This document shows positions 1-9,249 of a stretch of DNA of 64,000 nucleotides, in pieces (positions within the stretch are counted from its first letter, which is position 1; each line of letters begins with the position of its first letter). The stretch comes from CALNZV01 sp942491115. GTDB taxonomy: Bacteria; Desulfobacterota; Desulfobacteria; Desulfobacterales; UBA5852. The stretch spans positions 496,001 to 560,000 of the forward strand of contig CALNZV010000001.1 of the NCBI GenBank assembly GCA_942491115.1, written 5' to 3'. A program made the position numbers and the translations under genes. The notes under the pieces were generated by a model that saw only the letters and a program-made list of their open reading frames with translations, did not search any database and had not been told where the DNA came from.

Positions 1-258
1 TTGCAGTCGATACCTATTACAATCCATAAGGACGGCGACTCACGGTCCTTGCCGTGGACCTTATCATCAGAATAATTTTGAATGGTCTCATACTTCAAAG
101 TCAATTGCAATCCGCAACTCCAGGCCTCTTCACCCCAACGGCGCCGGTCTGGATCCGACGTCTCCGCCTTGAAGCCTGTCAAAGGAATGGTTACCCGTAT
201 AGGACTTATTGGCAGAAGGGTGGACACCAGGACCGTTCTTCATCGAGAGGCCTTCACC
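1..258. other. Non-coding 5' edge
   Basis: No convincing gene is seen here. Open frames run through it into the metallo-hydrolase gene, but they lack family similarity and the best ribosome-binding site lies further in, just before position 259. The stretch probably holds the promoter of that gene; I could not pick a clear -35/-10 pair. Confidence 0.4.
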
Positions 259-1401
259 GTGACCCGCAGGGGATTCATCTACCGACTCTTCCAGGGATTC
301 AAACTGGCTGCGATTATGGGCAGTGGTCTAGCCTGCGCCCGAAGCGGTGCCTCTTCCGGGAAACGGGATCGTGGCGGAGAGCAGCCCTTCATCCCCCTGA
401 ATGGGAAAAGCCTCAAATCCATCGCCCGAAGCAAACAGCACCACGGGGGCGAGCGGTTTATCAACCCCTTCAGCTCGGTGCCCAAGGGGGACATGCTCCG
501 GGTCCTCAGATGGAAGCTCTTTGCCGAAAACCCTTTCAGGACCCATTACCACGCCGAACCCGTCACTCCCGTGACCATCGACTGGGAGGACTGGTCCACC
601 CTGTCGGGGTTGTCCGTCACCTTCATCAAGCATGCCTCCGTCTATATACGTGACAGGGGCTTCAAGATCCTGCTCGACCCGGTCTTTGACGACATGTTTT
701 GGGGGATCAAAGACTTCAGCCCCCTTCAGTTTCCAGTCGGTCGCATTCCCGATCCAGACCTCATTTTGATCACCCACGGCCACTATGATCATCTCAATAC
801 GGAAACCTTGTCCCGTTTCCCCAGATCCACCCGGATCGTCACCCCTCTCGGTTACGATGATATTTTTGGCACCCTGGGCTTTAGACACCGCAGCCAACTT
901 GACTGGTTTGACAGGTTGACCATCGGCGGCGTCGAAATCACCCTGCTGCCATGCAACCACTGGACCATGAGAAACCCCCTTGAGGGACCCAATACCTCCC
1001 TGTGGGGCTCCTACCTGTTGAGAACCCGAAGTGGGGCCAACCTTTATCTCTCCGGTGATACCGGCTATTTTGACGGCTTCGATCAAATAGGTGACATGGT
1101 GGACATCGATCTGGCTGTTTTCAATGTCGGCGCTTACGAGCCCAGATGGATGATGGCCGCCAGTCATGCGAACCCTCAGGAGATCGTCAGCGCGTTTCAG
1201 GCACTGAAGGCCCGCAACCTCATGATCGCCCATTGGGGAACCTATCGATTGGGCGATGAGCCGGTTCATTTCCCCCCGATCGATATGGCCAATGCCATGG
1301 ATGAAATCGGCCTGGGCCATAGGCTGATTCGGGTGGACCATGGCGATACCCTCCGCTTGGACGGCTCAGGAGGCCACCGAATCACCCCGCAGCGATCCTG
1401 A
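259..1401 (+). CDS. Metallo-beta-lactamase-fold hydrolase with Tat lipoprotein signal (UlaG/NAPE-PLD type)
   Basis: A 380-residue protein of the metallo-beta-lactamase superfamily, closest in layout to the UlaG / N-acyl-phosphatidylethanolamine phospholipase D branch. The metal motif THGHYDHL (HxHxDH) is near residue 170, followed by a conserved CNHW, a SGDTGYF loop and a late H in AHWGTY. I choose the GTG at 259 because GAGAGG precedes it by 8 bases and the resulting N-terminus begins TRRGF (twin arginine), continues into a hydrophobic stretch and ends in a lipobox-like GLAC. That predicts Tat export and lipid anchoring. The frame is open up to 82, so a longer protein is possible, but that would bury the signal. 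Family members hydrolyse phosphodiester or lactone substrates; the substrate is unknown. It is monocistronic, followed by a convergent arfB. Confidence 0.8.
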   Translation: MTRRGFIYRLFQGFKLAAIMGSGLACARSGASSGKRDRGGEQPFIPLNGKSLKSIARSKQHHGGERFINPFSSVPKGDMLRVLRWKLFAENPFRTHYHAEPVTPVTIDWEDWSTLSGLSVTFIKHASVYIRDRGFKILLDPVFDDMFWGIKDFSPLQFPVGRIPDPDLILITHGHYDHLNTETLSRFPRSTRIVTPLGYDDIFGTLGFRHRSQLDWFDRLTIGGVEITLLPCNHWTMRNPLEGPNTSLWGSYLLRTRSGANLYLSGDTGYFDGFDQIGDMVDIDLAVFNVGAYEPRWMMAASHANPQEIVSAFQALKARNLMIAHWGTYRLGDEPVHFPPIDMANAMDEIGLGHRLIRVDHGDTLRLDGSGGHRITPQRS

Positions 1402-1483
1402 CCCCCTGGCCATGCCCCGTTTATCCTTCGAATCGGTCGTTCCCCGCCACCGTGTGCCCGATGGATCATTTTAGGATGAGGGG

Positions 1484-1912
1484 TCATCCGTCATCACCGC
1501 CCTTAACCCGTCGCCTCGTCTGTTTAATGGCGCTGCGGCGCCGCTTGGCGGCAAGCATTCTCTCTCTGGAGGCTCGGGTCGGACGGGTGCGGCGACGCTT
1601 TGTCCGAGGGGTTGACGCCGATACGATCAGTTCAATCAGTCGACTCAAGGCATCCCTCCGATTGAGTTCCTGGCTCCGGTAGCGACCGGCACGAATCACC
1701 AATTCTCCCCGGTTATTGATGCGCTTTCCGGCAACCTCCACCAGGCGAGCTTTAACCGAATCGGTCAGGGATGGGGATCGGACCAGATCAAATCGAAGTT
1801 GAACAGCGGTGGCCACCTTGTTCACATGCTGCCCACCGGGTCCTGATGCACGGATATGGTCGAAGTGGACTTCGGTGTCGTCGATGGCAATATCAGGGGT
1901 AATGCGAATCAT
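1484..1912 (-). CDS. arfB: Peptidyl-tRNA hydrolase ArfB (ribosome rescue)
   Basis: A 142-residue class I release-factor-like protein. It carries the catalytic GGQ in GPGGQHVNK (about residue 27) and the basic C-terminal tail rich in Arg/Lys (TRPTRASRER...) that inserts in the empty mRNA channel of stalled ribosomes. The family releases the nascent chain from non-stop ribosomes. An upstream ATG would add 12 residues; I start at the ATG giving MIRITPDIAI, which aligns with the start of E. coli YaeJ/ArfB. The length is normal. It stands alone, convergent with the metallo-hydrolase gene. Confidence 0.93.
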   Translation of the reverse strand: MIRITPDIAIDDTEVHFDHIRASGPGGQHVNKVATAVQLRFDLVRSPSLTDSVKARLVEVAGKRINNRGELVIRAGRYRSQELNRRDALSRLIELIVSASTPRTKRRRTRPTRASRERMLAAKRRRSAIKQTRRRVKGGDDG

Positions 1913-2112
1913 GTCGGCAACCAGGACATCGGTTTTTAGAGAGAACATAAAGACCGCGCGGAAGCGGTGTCACTTCGTGTCATCGGATACCGACTACCCA
2001 ATTCAAGGGGGAATGGGTGGCCCCACGTCAGAAGGTGTCGGATTTCAGCGATTACAGTTTTTTCGAAGTCGGCCGATAATGTCCCTGATGTCAACCATCG
2101 GGATTTTCTATC

Positions 2113-2568
2113 ATGACCAACGATCATACTGACGAAGTGGATATGACCGCGCTGCCCAGTGAAAAATTTGAGTCGATCTGCAAGCGGATCAGCCTCAATC
2201 TGCCTTCCAATGCCCGCTGGGCCTGGGATGAACGCTTTAACCTGGCCCTCGTCATCTTCGAACAGGAAGACTACGACTTGGTCTACATGCCCATCATCCT
2301 CGAATTCGAACATCGTTGGGACTATTTCAGCCTTCCCAGCGCTTTCGATCCCCTCAAAGATCACGCCGCCAATGCGTTCGGTCTGATTCCAGGTCAGGAA
2401 ATATTTGCGGCGACCGACACTAACGGCGACGGCTCTTTTCTGTTTGCCACCCTCTGGCCCTGGGGGGACGGCAACCGCTTCTCACTTCGGGTGGGCATCA
2501 TCTCTCCGCTAATGGACCGGGAAGCGACACGCCACCACCTGACGGATTGGCTAAGGATCGACGCCTGA
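2113..2568 (+). CDS. Hypothetical protein, 151 aa
   Basis: I do not recognise this acidic, soluble-looking protein. It has no signal peptide or membrane segment. Visible features are aromatic-rich stretches (WAWDERFNL, HRWDYF, LWPWGDGNRF) and a DTNGDG acidic loop near residue 102, which resembles a Ca-binding loop but is single and could be coincidental. The start ATG lacks a strong Shine-Dalgarno; the second in-frame ATG (codon 11) is an alternative. It sits between divergent arfB and the lytic transglycosylase gene and appears transcribed on its own. Confidence 0.6.
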   Translation: MTNDHTDEVDMTALPSEKFESICKRISLNLPSNARWAWDERFNLALVIFEQEDYDLVYMPIILEFEHRWDYFSLPSAFDPLKDHAANAFGLIPGQEIFAATDTNGDGSFLFATLWPWGDGNRFSLRVGIISPLMDREATRHHLTDWLRIDA

Positions 2569-2771
2569 GCCCATTTCACAAAAGCGGACAGTCTGTCCAG
2601 TATCGCATACGGCGGCTGCACCGCCCCGACATCTATCGGATCGAGCAGGCGTGAGTTCTTTTTATTTTCTGGACCTGCTTGCGCAGTCGTCACATGGGAA
2701 CAGAACTTGCAGATATCCATTGGATTTCTCCGCGGCCACCAACGGCAACCAACAGGGACAGGGAGATCCGA

Positions 2772-4676
2772 ATGACATCGAGAGGACTCAAAGCGGCAAG
2801 CCTTATCGGACTGCTCTTCTGGATTGCCCTGTCCCCTCATTCACCCGCCGAGGGGTCCACGACAAACCCGTTTCCCGTCCCGTCAACCATCACCCCTGCC
2901 GTTCGTTTCTGGCTCGACATCTATACCCGGTATCCCCTGACTGCGGGGGTCCTCCATGACTCCCGGTACCATCGCATTGTCTATGAAGTGATTGACCTCG
3001 TGCATCCTGACGCACACCGGGCGAAAAGAATCAACGAAAAGCGTATTAAATCCGCCAAAGCCCGATATCGGAATCTCCTTCGGCAGTTGGCTCGGGAGAG
3101 GAACCCAACCCACACCGAGGCCTTGCGGGTGGCAGCCCTGTTTTCACCGAAGGCCGGAACCGCCGACTATTTGGATGCCGTAACGCGCATCCGCTGCCAG
3201 GTGGGTCAAAAAGATCGTTTCCTGGAAGGCCTGATTCGCTCGGGAGCGATAATCGAAGAAATCCGAGACGCCTTCCGACGCCGGCAGCTGCCGGAGGATC
3301 TCGCCTTTTTACCCCACGTTGAATCCTCCTTTCACAACGGTGCTTACAGCAAGTATGGGGCCGCCGGCATCTGGCAGTTTACACGGGCAACCGGCAAACG
3401 GCTGATGACCGTCGATGATGCGGTGGATATGCGACTAGACCCCGTTTTCGCATCCACAGCGGCGGCCGCTCTCCTGGAGGAAAACTATCGAAAACTCGGC
3501 TCCTGGCCCCTAGCCATCACGGCATACAACCATGGTGTCACAGGCGTCTTGAGAGGCAAACGACGCCACGGTGACTACGAGGGTATTTTTTCACGCTACC
3601 GGACACGCCGCTACCGGTTTGCTTCCCGGAATTTCTACCCGGAATTTCTCGCCGCGAGAGAGGCTGCAAGCCGATACCGGACCTATTTCGGGGACATCGT
3701 TCTCAGTCAGTCCGAGCCAGCTCGGATTGCACGGATACCCGGCTATGCCCTCTTTCCGGACATTGCCGATCATTTTAAAATAGCCCCTGAAAGGCTGTCG
3801 GCATTGAATCCGGCTCTCCGTCCTGCTGTCGTCAGGGGACGAAAACGGGTGCCGAAGGGCTATCCCCTAAGACTCCCTTTCAACGAATGGCAGACATTTT
3901 TGTCCTGCCATGCCGGTTTTCCTCTCGACCGTTGCACCGGAAAGCAGCTCCCCAGTCCCGTCTACATCGTCAGACCCGGGGATACCCTCACCGCCATTGC
4001 GAGGTCCAACGGCATCGGGCTGTCGGATCTAATTTCGGCCAATGGGCTAAACCCGGGTAAACCGATTCACGTTGGTCAGCGGTTGAAGATTCCATCGGCG
4101 GATGCCCTCCAGGTCCAGCATGGGAGCCGTCCATCGGCACCGCCATCACCGCCAAAACCGACCCCCACCCCCGGAAGGCCTGGCACTATCTGCCTGTCGG
4201 AGGCCCCGGTGCATCCCCGGGATGTTCAGTCCATGTCCAAAATCCGCGATTTGCGGCGCCACATGGGGAAACCCGTTGGGACCCTCACAGTGGAAGCGGA
4301 GGAGACACTCGGTCATTACGCGGAATGGGCGGGTGTCGCGGTGGCATCTTTGAGACGGCTCAACCGGTTTTCATACAAGCGAACCCTTCGTTTGGGGGAG
4401 CCCGTGGTCATTCCCCTGGACCGGGTAAAGGGGGAAGCATTTGAAACCCGGCGGCAGCGGTACCACCAATCGATCCAAGATGCGTTTTTCTCTGTTCACC
4501 GGATCGAATCCGCTGTGCTCTATCGGGTAAAGCCCGGCGAAACCATCTGGACGCTGTCCTCCCACGTATTCAATCTGCCGGCTTGGCTGATCCAGAAGTA
4601 CAACCCCGAGGTGGATTTCGGTGATCTTCGACAGTCTCAAAAACTGCTGATTCCGGTAGTCGACAAAGCGGCATAG
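2772..4676 (+). CDS. mltD: Membrane-associated lytic murein transglycosylase with LysM repeats (MltD-like)
   Basis: A 634-residue periplasmic peptidoglycan enzyme. It cleaves the MurNAc-GlcNAc bond with formation of 1,6-anhydro-MurNAc. The N-terminal signal peptide is MTSRGLKAASLIGLL... ; the SLT goose-lysozyme domain is at about residues 150-300, with catalytic Glu in HVESSFH, then GAAGIWQF and ITAYNHG. After it come four LysM-like segments: a degenerate one around 330-370, a clear one (YIVRPGDTLTAIA, about 396-440), a degenerate one (TVEAEETLGHYAE, about 510) and a clear C-terminal one (YRVKPGETIWTL, about 585-630). Start at 2772 because GGGAG precedes it and it gives a proper signal peptide. 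No cysteine lipobox is evident, unlike classical MltD. Longer than E. coli MltD (452 aa) because of extra LysM copies. Confidence 0.88.
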   Translation: MTSRGLKAASLIGLLFWIALSPHSPAEGSTTNPFPVPSTITPAVRFWLDIYTRYPLTAGVLHDSRYHRIVYEVIDLVHPDAHRAKRINEKRIKSAKARYRNLLRQLARERNPTHTEALRVAALFSPKAGTADYLDAVTRIRCQVGQKDRFLEGLIRSGAIIEEIRDAFRRRQLPEDLAFLPHVESSFHNGAYSKYGAAGIWQFTRATGKRLMTVDDAVDMRLDPVFASTAAAALLEENYRKLGSWPLAITAYNHGVTGVLRGKRRHGDYEGIFSRYRTRRYRFASRNFYPEFLAAREAASRYRTYFGDIVLSQSEPARIARIPGYALFPDIADHFKIAPERLSALNPALRPAVVRGRKRVPKGYPLRLPFNEWQTFLSCHAGFPLDRCTGKQLPSPVYIVRPGDTLTAIARSNGIGLSDLISANGLNPGKPIHVGQRLKIPSADALQVQHGSRPSAPPSPPKPTPTPGRPGTICLSEAPVHPRDVQSMSKIRDLRRHMGKPVGTLTVEAEETLGHYAEWAGVAVASLRRLNRFSYKRTLRLGEPVVIPLDRVKGEAFETRRQRYHQSIQDAFFSVHRIESAVLYRVKPGETIWTLSSHVFNLPAWLIQKYNPEVDFGDLRQSQKLLIPVVDKAA

Positions 4677-4703
4677 GGAATGGCCGCGCTTTCTATACGC
4701 CCG

Positions 4704-4739
4704 TCAGCCTGATATTTATGGCTGATACGCCGTTTTTTT
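4704..4739 (+). terminator. Possible rho-independent terminator
   Basis: A TCAGCC / GGCTGA stem (4704-4709 with 4720-4725) with a 10-base loop is followed, 7 bases on, by seven T (4733-4739). It lies between the convergent ends of the transglycosylase gene and the next minus-strand gene. The distance between stem and T-run makes it a weak call. Confidence 0.35.
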
Positions 4740-4796
4740 CAGGAACAGCCGGTTACCCGCCAAAATGATATCACAATGCCTTCGATTCGGATGGGA

Positions 4797-6848
4797 TCAG
4801 GCGACGATTCGACACCGGGATACCAGAGTATTTGCCCTTCGCTTGAGATCACGGGCATAGGGATCTCCCCGATCGAGAGCCGTCTCGAGAGCCGACAAGG
4901 CGTCGTAGAATATGTTCCAGCCGGCCCTCTCCTCTCGGAGACGGTGGTGGAGGAGGCTGTGGCGGCCCTGACTGCAAAGGATGGCCCTGGGTATTCGTTC
5001 GGCCCCGATCCGGATGAAATTCAGGGCATCTTCATGCAAGCCGACCTCAAACAAGTGCTCGGCCTTGAGGACGAAGCGCAGGTATGCCGTCGTCAATGGG
5101 GTTTTAGAGATGAAGCTTCCGGTGAAGGGATCCATGATCCGCTTGATTTGGCCCAGAGGTGCGTCCAGAGAGCGAGCATACCACGAGAAATAAATCAAAC
5201 GGACATAGTCGCCGACCCATTGCCCCATCTTTGCGGCCTCGATCGCTTCTCTTGTGAACGCCTCCTTGTCGTGTCTCATGACCAGCCCATCCTTGTGAAG
5301 GTAGGCAAGTCGGGGGCCTGTTGTTGCCAGTACGCTCATGAGGTAGGCTTGATCCTCTGCCCGGCCGATAAAAGAGGGGGTGAAGGGACGGTGCCGACGG
5401 AGGTGGTCGACCAAGATCCCGTTGGTGCCGCCGGTCACGTGGATCCGCTGTAGACAACTCTGCTTGCCGTCCAGGTCTGTCGACAGGTAACGGGTCCCCA
5501 TCTCCGCTCTTGTGGACAGGGCCTGGGGCAGTCGACTGAAGAAAATATGCTCATCCAGACCGATTGCCGTGTTCGGATAGTCAACGTCCGGCGTGAACAA
5601 AGAGCCGCCGATGTCATCGGCATTGACCAGAGTACCGGCAATCATGCCCAGCTCAACCGGCTGCCCCCTGTCATCCTCTCCACGAGCCCCCCAAAGAGGG
5701 GTTCGAAAATGATCGAATGCCGAAAGGCCGGTTTCCCTCACCAGATGGTCCTGGGGAAACACCTGATCGAGATCGAATTTGAAGGTGCCGCGGATCTGGG
5801 AGTCGATCAAGACGGACCACAGGGCGGATACCGCTTTTAAGAAACTGTAATGGCGGCCGTATTCACCGTGGGTCCCGAATACCGACAGGATCCCATCGGC
5901 ATTTTCTTTTCCTAAATACCGCCAGACCGCGGGAGCAAGAACCTCGTCGATCACCATGCGGGTGTCGGCTTCTGAAAATAAAAATACGGAAAGATTGCGG
6001 CATCCACCGTGCTTTCTCAGTTCAGAGGCCACATAAGGCCGGGCTATCTCCTCGAGCCCCTTGTGGGTGGCCGAGGCGGAAAGCACCACAGTGAGGAGGG
6101 CGTCCTGCGGGCATGCGCCTCGCCGTTTTTCAAAAGACACGGCATCGTCCAAGGCATGAAGCCCGTATACGATCTCGTTGTTCTCCGGTGGGACGCCGAT
6201 TGGAATGGGGTGGTCGTACCAAAACAGTTGAGGTTCTGCGGCAACGGCATCGACCGTTTTCCTTAAGGGGGAATCGATGTCCGCATGACAGCCGTCCGGG
6301 AGGGTCAGCAGCACATTGGAAGTGAACAGCAGTTCCTGGATGGGCTCATGAATCGGCAGGGGATTGGGTTCGGTCACGTTGATGGTGCGACGCTTTCTCA
6401 AGCCGTCGCGCATGGCCGACTCGTTCCCCCGGATTCCCGCCGCTTCCGGATGAAACACCGTCCATGTCTTCTCCAGAGTGTCAGGGACAGAACGGGTATT
6501 CTCTGCGTTTTTCAACCAGTCAAATAGCTCGATCATGGCCATTTGAAGGGTGGCGTCATATTCCAGGGAATCGATTTCGAGGAGAACCCGTCGGATGCCC
6601 TCCAAGTAACAGTCGGAGATTGCGGACCATCTCGGGGACTGATCCATCACCTGCAGCATGGCGATTGCCCGTTCTCGATCCGGATGACCGGGGCCGGCAA
6701 GCGCAACCAAGAAGGCGGCATTCAGGGCCCTCGCCATGTGGGCCTCCCGTTGCTCACTGGGGATCAGGAGGGGGGAAAGGTTGCGCCCGAAGATGCCGCC
6801 GTCCCTGAAAAACAGTTCCAAAACGATATTCCGAAAAAGGTCGATCAT
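4797..6848 (-). CDS. Large hypothetical protein, 683 aa; possibly glycosyltransferase-related
   Basis: I cannot assign this protein to a named family. It is cytosolic by appearance: no signal peptide or transmembrane segment. The N-terminal ~150 residues look helical. The middle has alternating hydrophobic strands and acidic clusters (LLTVVLSAS, LSVFLFSEADTR, FKFDLDQVFP with a DLD that could be a DxD metal site). A later block, IGRAEDQAYLMSV (about residue 490), resembles the G-E-D motif of GT-A glycosyltransferases; the C-terminal 150 residues are helical. A nucleotide-sugar or sugar-handling role is therefore a guess. It is monocistronic, convergent with mltD. The start ATG has no strong Shine-Dalgarno, and an internal ATG (MARALNAAFL, codon 38) is an alternative. 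Confidence 0.6.
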   Translation of the reverse strand: MIDLFRNIVLELFFRDGGIFGRNLSPLLIPSEQREAHMARALNAAFLVALAGPGHPDRERAIAMLQVMDQSPRWSAISDCYLEGIRRVLLEIDSLEYDATLQMAMIELFDWLKNAENTRSVPDTLEKTWTVFHPEAAGIRGNESAMRDGLRKRRTINVTEPNPLPIHEPIQELLFTSNVLLTLPDGCHADIDSPLRKTVDAVAAEPQLFWYDHPIPIGVPPENNEIVYGLHALDDAVSFEKRRGACPQDALLTVVLSASATHKGLEEIARPYVASELRKHGGCRNLSVFLFSEADTRMVIDEVLAPAVWRYLGKENADGILSVFGTHGEYGRHYSFLKAVSALWSVLIDSQIRGTFKFDLDQVFPQDHLVRETGLSAFDHFRTPLWGARGEDDRGQPVELGMIAGTLVNADDIGGSLFTPDVDYPNTAIGLDEHIFFSRLPQALSTRAEMGTRYLSTDLDGKQSCLQRIHVTGGTNGILVDHLRRHRPFTPSFIGRAEDQAYLMSVLATTGPRLAYLHKDGLVMRHDKEAFTREAIEAAKMGQWVGDYVRLIYFSWYARSLDAPLGQIKRIMDPFTGSFISKTPLTTAYLRFVLKAEHLFEVGLHEDALNFIRIGAERIPRAILCSQGRHSLLHHRLREERAGWNIFYDALSALETALDRGDPYARDLKRRANTLVSRCRIVA

Positions 6849-7223
6849 GGGATCGTATTCATGGCGAATCCGCCTTTCACCTCTGAATCATGTCACAAAA
6901 TGCCAGACTCTGTTTATCGGATCTGGGAAAAAAGTCAATCATACCCGCCGTGGATGGTTCCGCTCCTGCCCATGCTCCGGGGCGTCGACGACACCTCCAC
7001 TCAAGGGGGGCGATGATGTCGGCCGACTGGAAAACGTCATCGGAACCGGAAATGGAACCCCATTTTCGACCCTCCGATCGAATGGCCGATCAGAGCGCGG
7101 CAATGCCGGTGTCAGAGACAAGGATACGGGAGCCCGTGGGAAACCGTTGACAGCTCCCCATCGCAAATGCTGATATGGATGACCGTTTGGCGATAACCGA
7201 ATCCGCTAAGGAGGCGACCCCTG
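6849..7223. other. Intergenic region between divergent genes
   Basis: 375 bases with no supported gene. Short open frames on both strands have no recognisable product. Presumably it holds the promoters for the 683-residue protein (minus) and the PAS protein (plus); the only clear signal is the AAGGAGG Shine-Dalgarno at 7208-7214. Confidence 0.4.
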
Positions 7224-7658
7224 ATGGTGCCAAGGCGATTGATTGAAATTATCGAAAAGGATGATGCATTCAGAGCTGTCATGGAAAAGATCTTTGAAAC
7301 CGCCATGGAACACGCCTTTGATGCCATCATGATAACAGAAGCCAGTCCCGGCTATCCGATCCTTTATGTCAATCGTGCCTTTACAGATCTTTCCGGATAT
7401 CCTCCCGAAGAAATCCTGGGCCGATCCCCATCGATTCTCCAAGGCCCCAACACCAGCCGGTCGGTTCTTGAAACATTGCAGGCGGATTTGGCCGCCGGCC
7501 GAACGTTCCACGGCGAAGCCGTCAACTACCGACGGGACGGCTCCGAATTCATTATGGAATGGAAAATTGCCCCCATTCGAAACGAAAACAGCGATATTGC
7601 CTACTACATCGCCATTCAAAGGGATGTGACCGAACTGAGACACTACCGGCAGGTGTAG
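7224..7658 (+). CDS. Stand-alone PAS protein, LOV-like but lacking the photoactive cysteine
   Basis: A 144-residue protein that is a single PAS domain with a short N-terminal helix. The core reads like a LOV flavin domain: ITEASPGYPILYVN, then SGYPPEEILGRSPSILQGP, then NYRRDGSEF and a final IAIQRDVTE, keeping the Gln typical of the last LOV strand. In LOV photoreceptors the motif is GxNCRFLQ; here GRSPSILQ (residues 66-73) has Pro at the cysteine position, so the flavin-cysteinyl adduct cannot form. It could still bind FMN/FAD as a redox sensor, or bind nothing. There is no output domain, so it would act through a partner. An excellent Shine-Dalgarno (AAGGAGG, 9-base spacing) supports expression. 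Convergent with the acyl-CoA dehydrogenase gene. Confidence 0.82.
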   Translation: MVPRRLIEIIEKDDAFRAVMEKIFETAMEHAFDAIMITEASPGYPILYVNRAFTDLSGYPPEEILGRSPSILQGPNTSRSVLETLQADLAAGRTFHGEAVNYRRDGSEFIMEWKIAPIRNENSDIAYYIAIQRDVTELRHYRQV

Positions 7659-7704
7659 GGAGTGTCTTGGTTCCAACAGATAGAGAGTGTGGGGGGCAGA
7701 ACCC

Positions 7705-8862
7705 CTATTGGCCTGCTGGACCCCGCCGCCTCATGATTTCCCTGAAGATGACGAGTTTCTGCACATCCTGGGTGCCCTCGGCCAGGGATACCGCCCAAGC
7801 ATCCAAGGGGAACTTATGAATCGGGTGGCTTTCCATGACCGATGCCGCACCGAAGAGATCGGCGGCCCAGAGGGATATCGCCCGCGCTGCTTCGACGGCC
7901 AGATATTTTGCACAAGAGGCCTCGAACCGGAAATCGTTGCCATTGTCCGCGGTATGGGCGGCATTCAAAACCGCCAGCCTTGCGGCCTCCAGACGCGTGT
8001 AAAAATCGGCGGTTTCGAAGGCTTTGGCTTGCCACTCGGAGAGCGGCCGACCGAAAACCCGTCGCCTCTCCAGCCGGTCTACAGCCATATCGAATGCACC
8101 CCGGGCGCTGCCCAATGCCAGACCGCTGATGGCAACGCGACTGTGGGTAAAGAGGGTAAGGAGTTGCTGAAGCCCCCGGCCCCGCTCACCCATGAGATGA
8201 TGTGACGGCACCAGCACGTCTTTGAACTCGATCCGTGTCAAATCCGAGGGGATCCAAACCCGCTTGTTGAGACGCCGCCGAGTGATCCCTCTGCCCCGAA
8301 GGTCCACCAAAAACATGGACAGGCGCTTGCTCCGCTTTTCTCCGGGATCGGTGACCGCTGTCACCACACCGTAGTCGCTGATGAGCCCATTGGTGACATA
8401 GGCTTTGGTTCCGTTGAGCAACCAGCCGTCGGCGGCCTTGGCAGCGGTCATGGCGATACCGGCGGCGTCACTGCCGGCGATATTTTCGGTATTTCCAAGA
8501 CAGATCAAGCATTTGCCGGCAGCGGCGTCGGCGCCCAATGCCGTCGTTAGGGATGGGCCAGCGAACCTCTCAAGACTGGTCAATCCAAGACCGGAAACGA
8601 TAAGAAAGGTGGCGGCAATACCCGGAGAGCGGGCGGCCATCCGCTCCAGCAGCAGGGTTTCCCTCAGGACAGTTCTCGGTATGAGGTGCGCGCCATCCCA
8701 GGTCACCCCCAGCCACCCCCCCTCGGCCAGTGATTCGAAGAATCGTCTCGGCACCCGGTTCTTTTTCTCCCAGTCGCGTTGGCGAGGCTTGAGCGTTGCC
8801 TCCAAAAAGTCATCGAAGCGGTTCAATTCCTCCTGAAGAGGACCCGGAACAGACAGGCTCAT
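7705..8862 (-). CDS. Acyl-CoA dehydrogenase family protein
   Basis: A 385-residue flavoprotein of the acyl-CoA dehydrogenase family, which oxidises acyl-CoA at C2-C3 with FAD and passes electrons to ETF. All three domains are present: N-terminal helices (residues 1-120), the beta domain with ICLGNTE / GTKAYVTNG (about 135-240), and the C-terminal helical bundle (about 245-385). The C-terminal AEGTQDVQK retains the Glu of the common YEGTxxxxR motif, the usual catalytic base, although the preceding Tyr is replaced. Two ATGs lie 6 bases apart; AGGAG is spaced 8 from the inner one (8862), which I choose. Substrate unknown. No fatty-acid oxidation partners are adjacent. Confidence 0.85.
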   Translation of the reverse strand: MSLSVPGPLQEELNRFDDFLEATLKPRQRDWEKKNRVPRRFFESLAEGGWLGVTWDGAHLIPRTVLRETLLLERMAARSPGIAATFLIVSGLGLTSLERFAGPSLTTALGADAAAGKCLICLGNTENIAGSDAAGIAMTAAKAADGWLLNGTKAYVTNGLISDYGVVTAVTDPGEKRSKRLSMFLVDLRGRGITRRRLNKRVWIPSDLTRIEFKDVLVPSHHLMGERGRGLQQLLTLFTHSRVAISGLALGSARGAFDMAVDRLERRRVFGRPLSEWQAKAFETADFYTRLEAARLAVLNAAHTADNGNDFRFEASCAKYLAVEAARAISLWAADLFGAASVMESHPIHKFPLDAWAVSLAEGTQDVQKLVIFREIMRRRGPAGQ

Positions 8863-9244
8863 GGTCATTGCTCCTAAGCATGTTGCAGTAATGGTTTCTG
8901 GGAGTATCTGCTCCTACAGCGACAGGGGAACTCATCCAGACAACGATACGCGTGACCATTCAACACATCAACGCCGTCTAAGCCTCCACATGGGACCAGA
9001 GAGTCTTCCCAAAGCCTCTGATGCCTCCAATTGTATCCCGGAATCCCCCGACAGCCAAAACAAGGTTTGGATAATCGATGGGCCCCTCGAAGGGGGCCCT
9101 ATGCGGTGTTGCCCCTGATTGTCGAACGTGTCATCGATCCGACCATCGATACGCTCGGAAGCGGAGGGGGTGACGGCCCGCCGGCATTTGGGATACCGTT
9201 GTCCCGAACATCGAACAGCGGCTTAGACATAATGGTTGCCTAAA
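8863..9244. other. Intergenic region before the insertion sequence, with a GC-rich hairpin
   Basis: No gene is supported. A strong hairpin, GGGCCCC / GGGGCCC around 9080-9100, lies in the middle with no T-run. The insertion sequence begins near the right end of this stretch. Confidence 0.45.
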
Positions 9245-9249
9245 AAAGA

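Noticed and set aside
328..1341. 337-codon minus-strand open frame opposite the metallo-hydrolase gene
   Set aside because: It mirrors a gene with complete family motifs and has no recognisable domain of its own.
2410..2430. DTNGDG acidic loop as EF-hand in the 151-residue hypothetical protein
   Set aside because: Only a single short loop without flanking helices or a second copy; not enough for a calcium-binding call.
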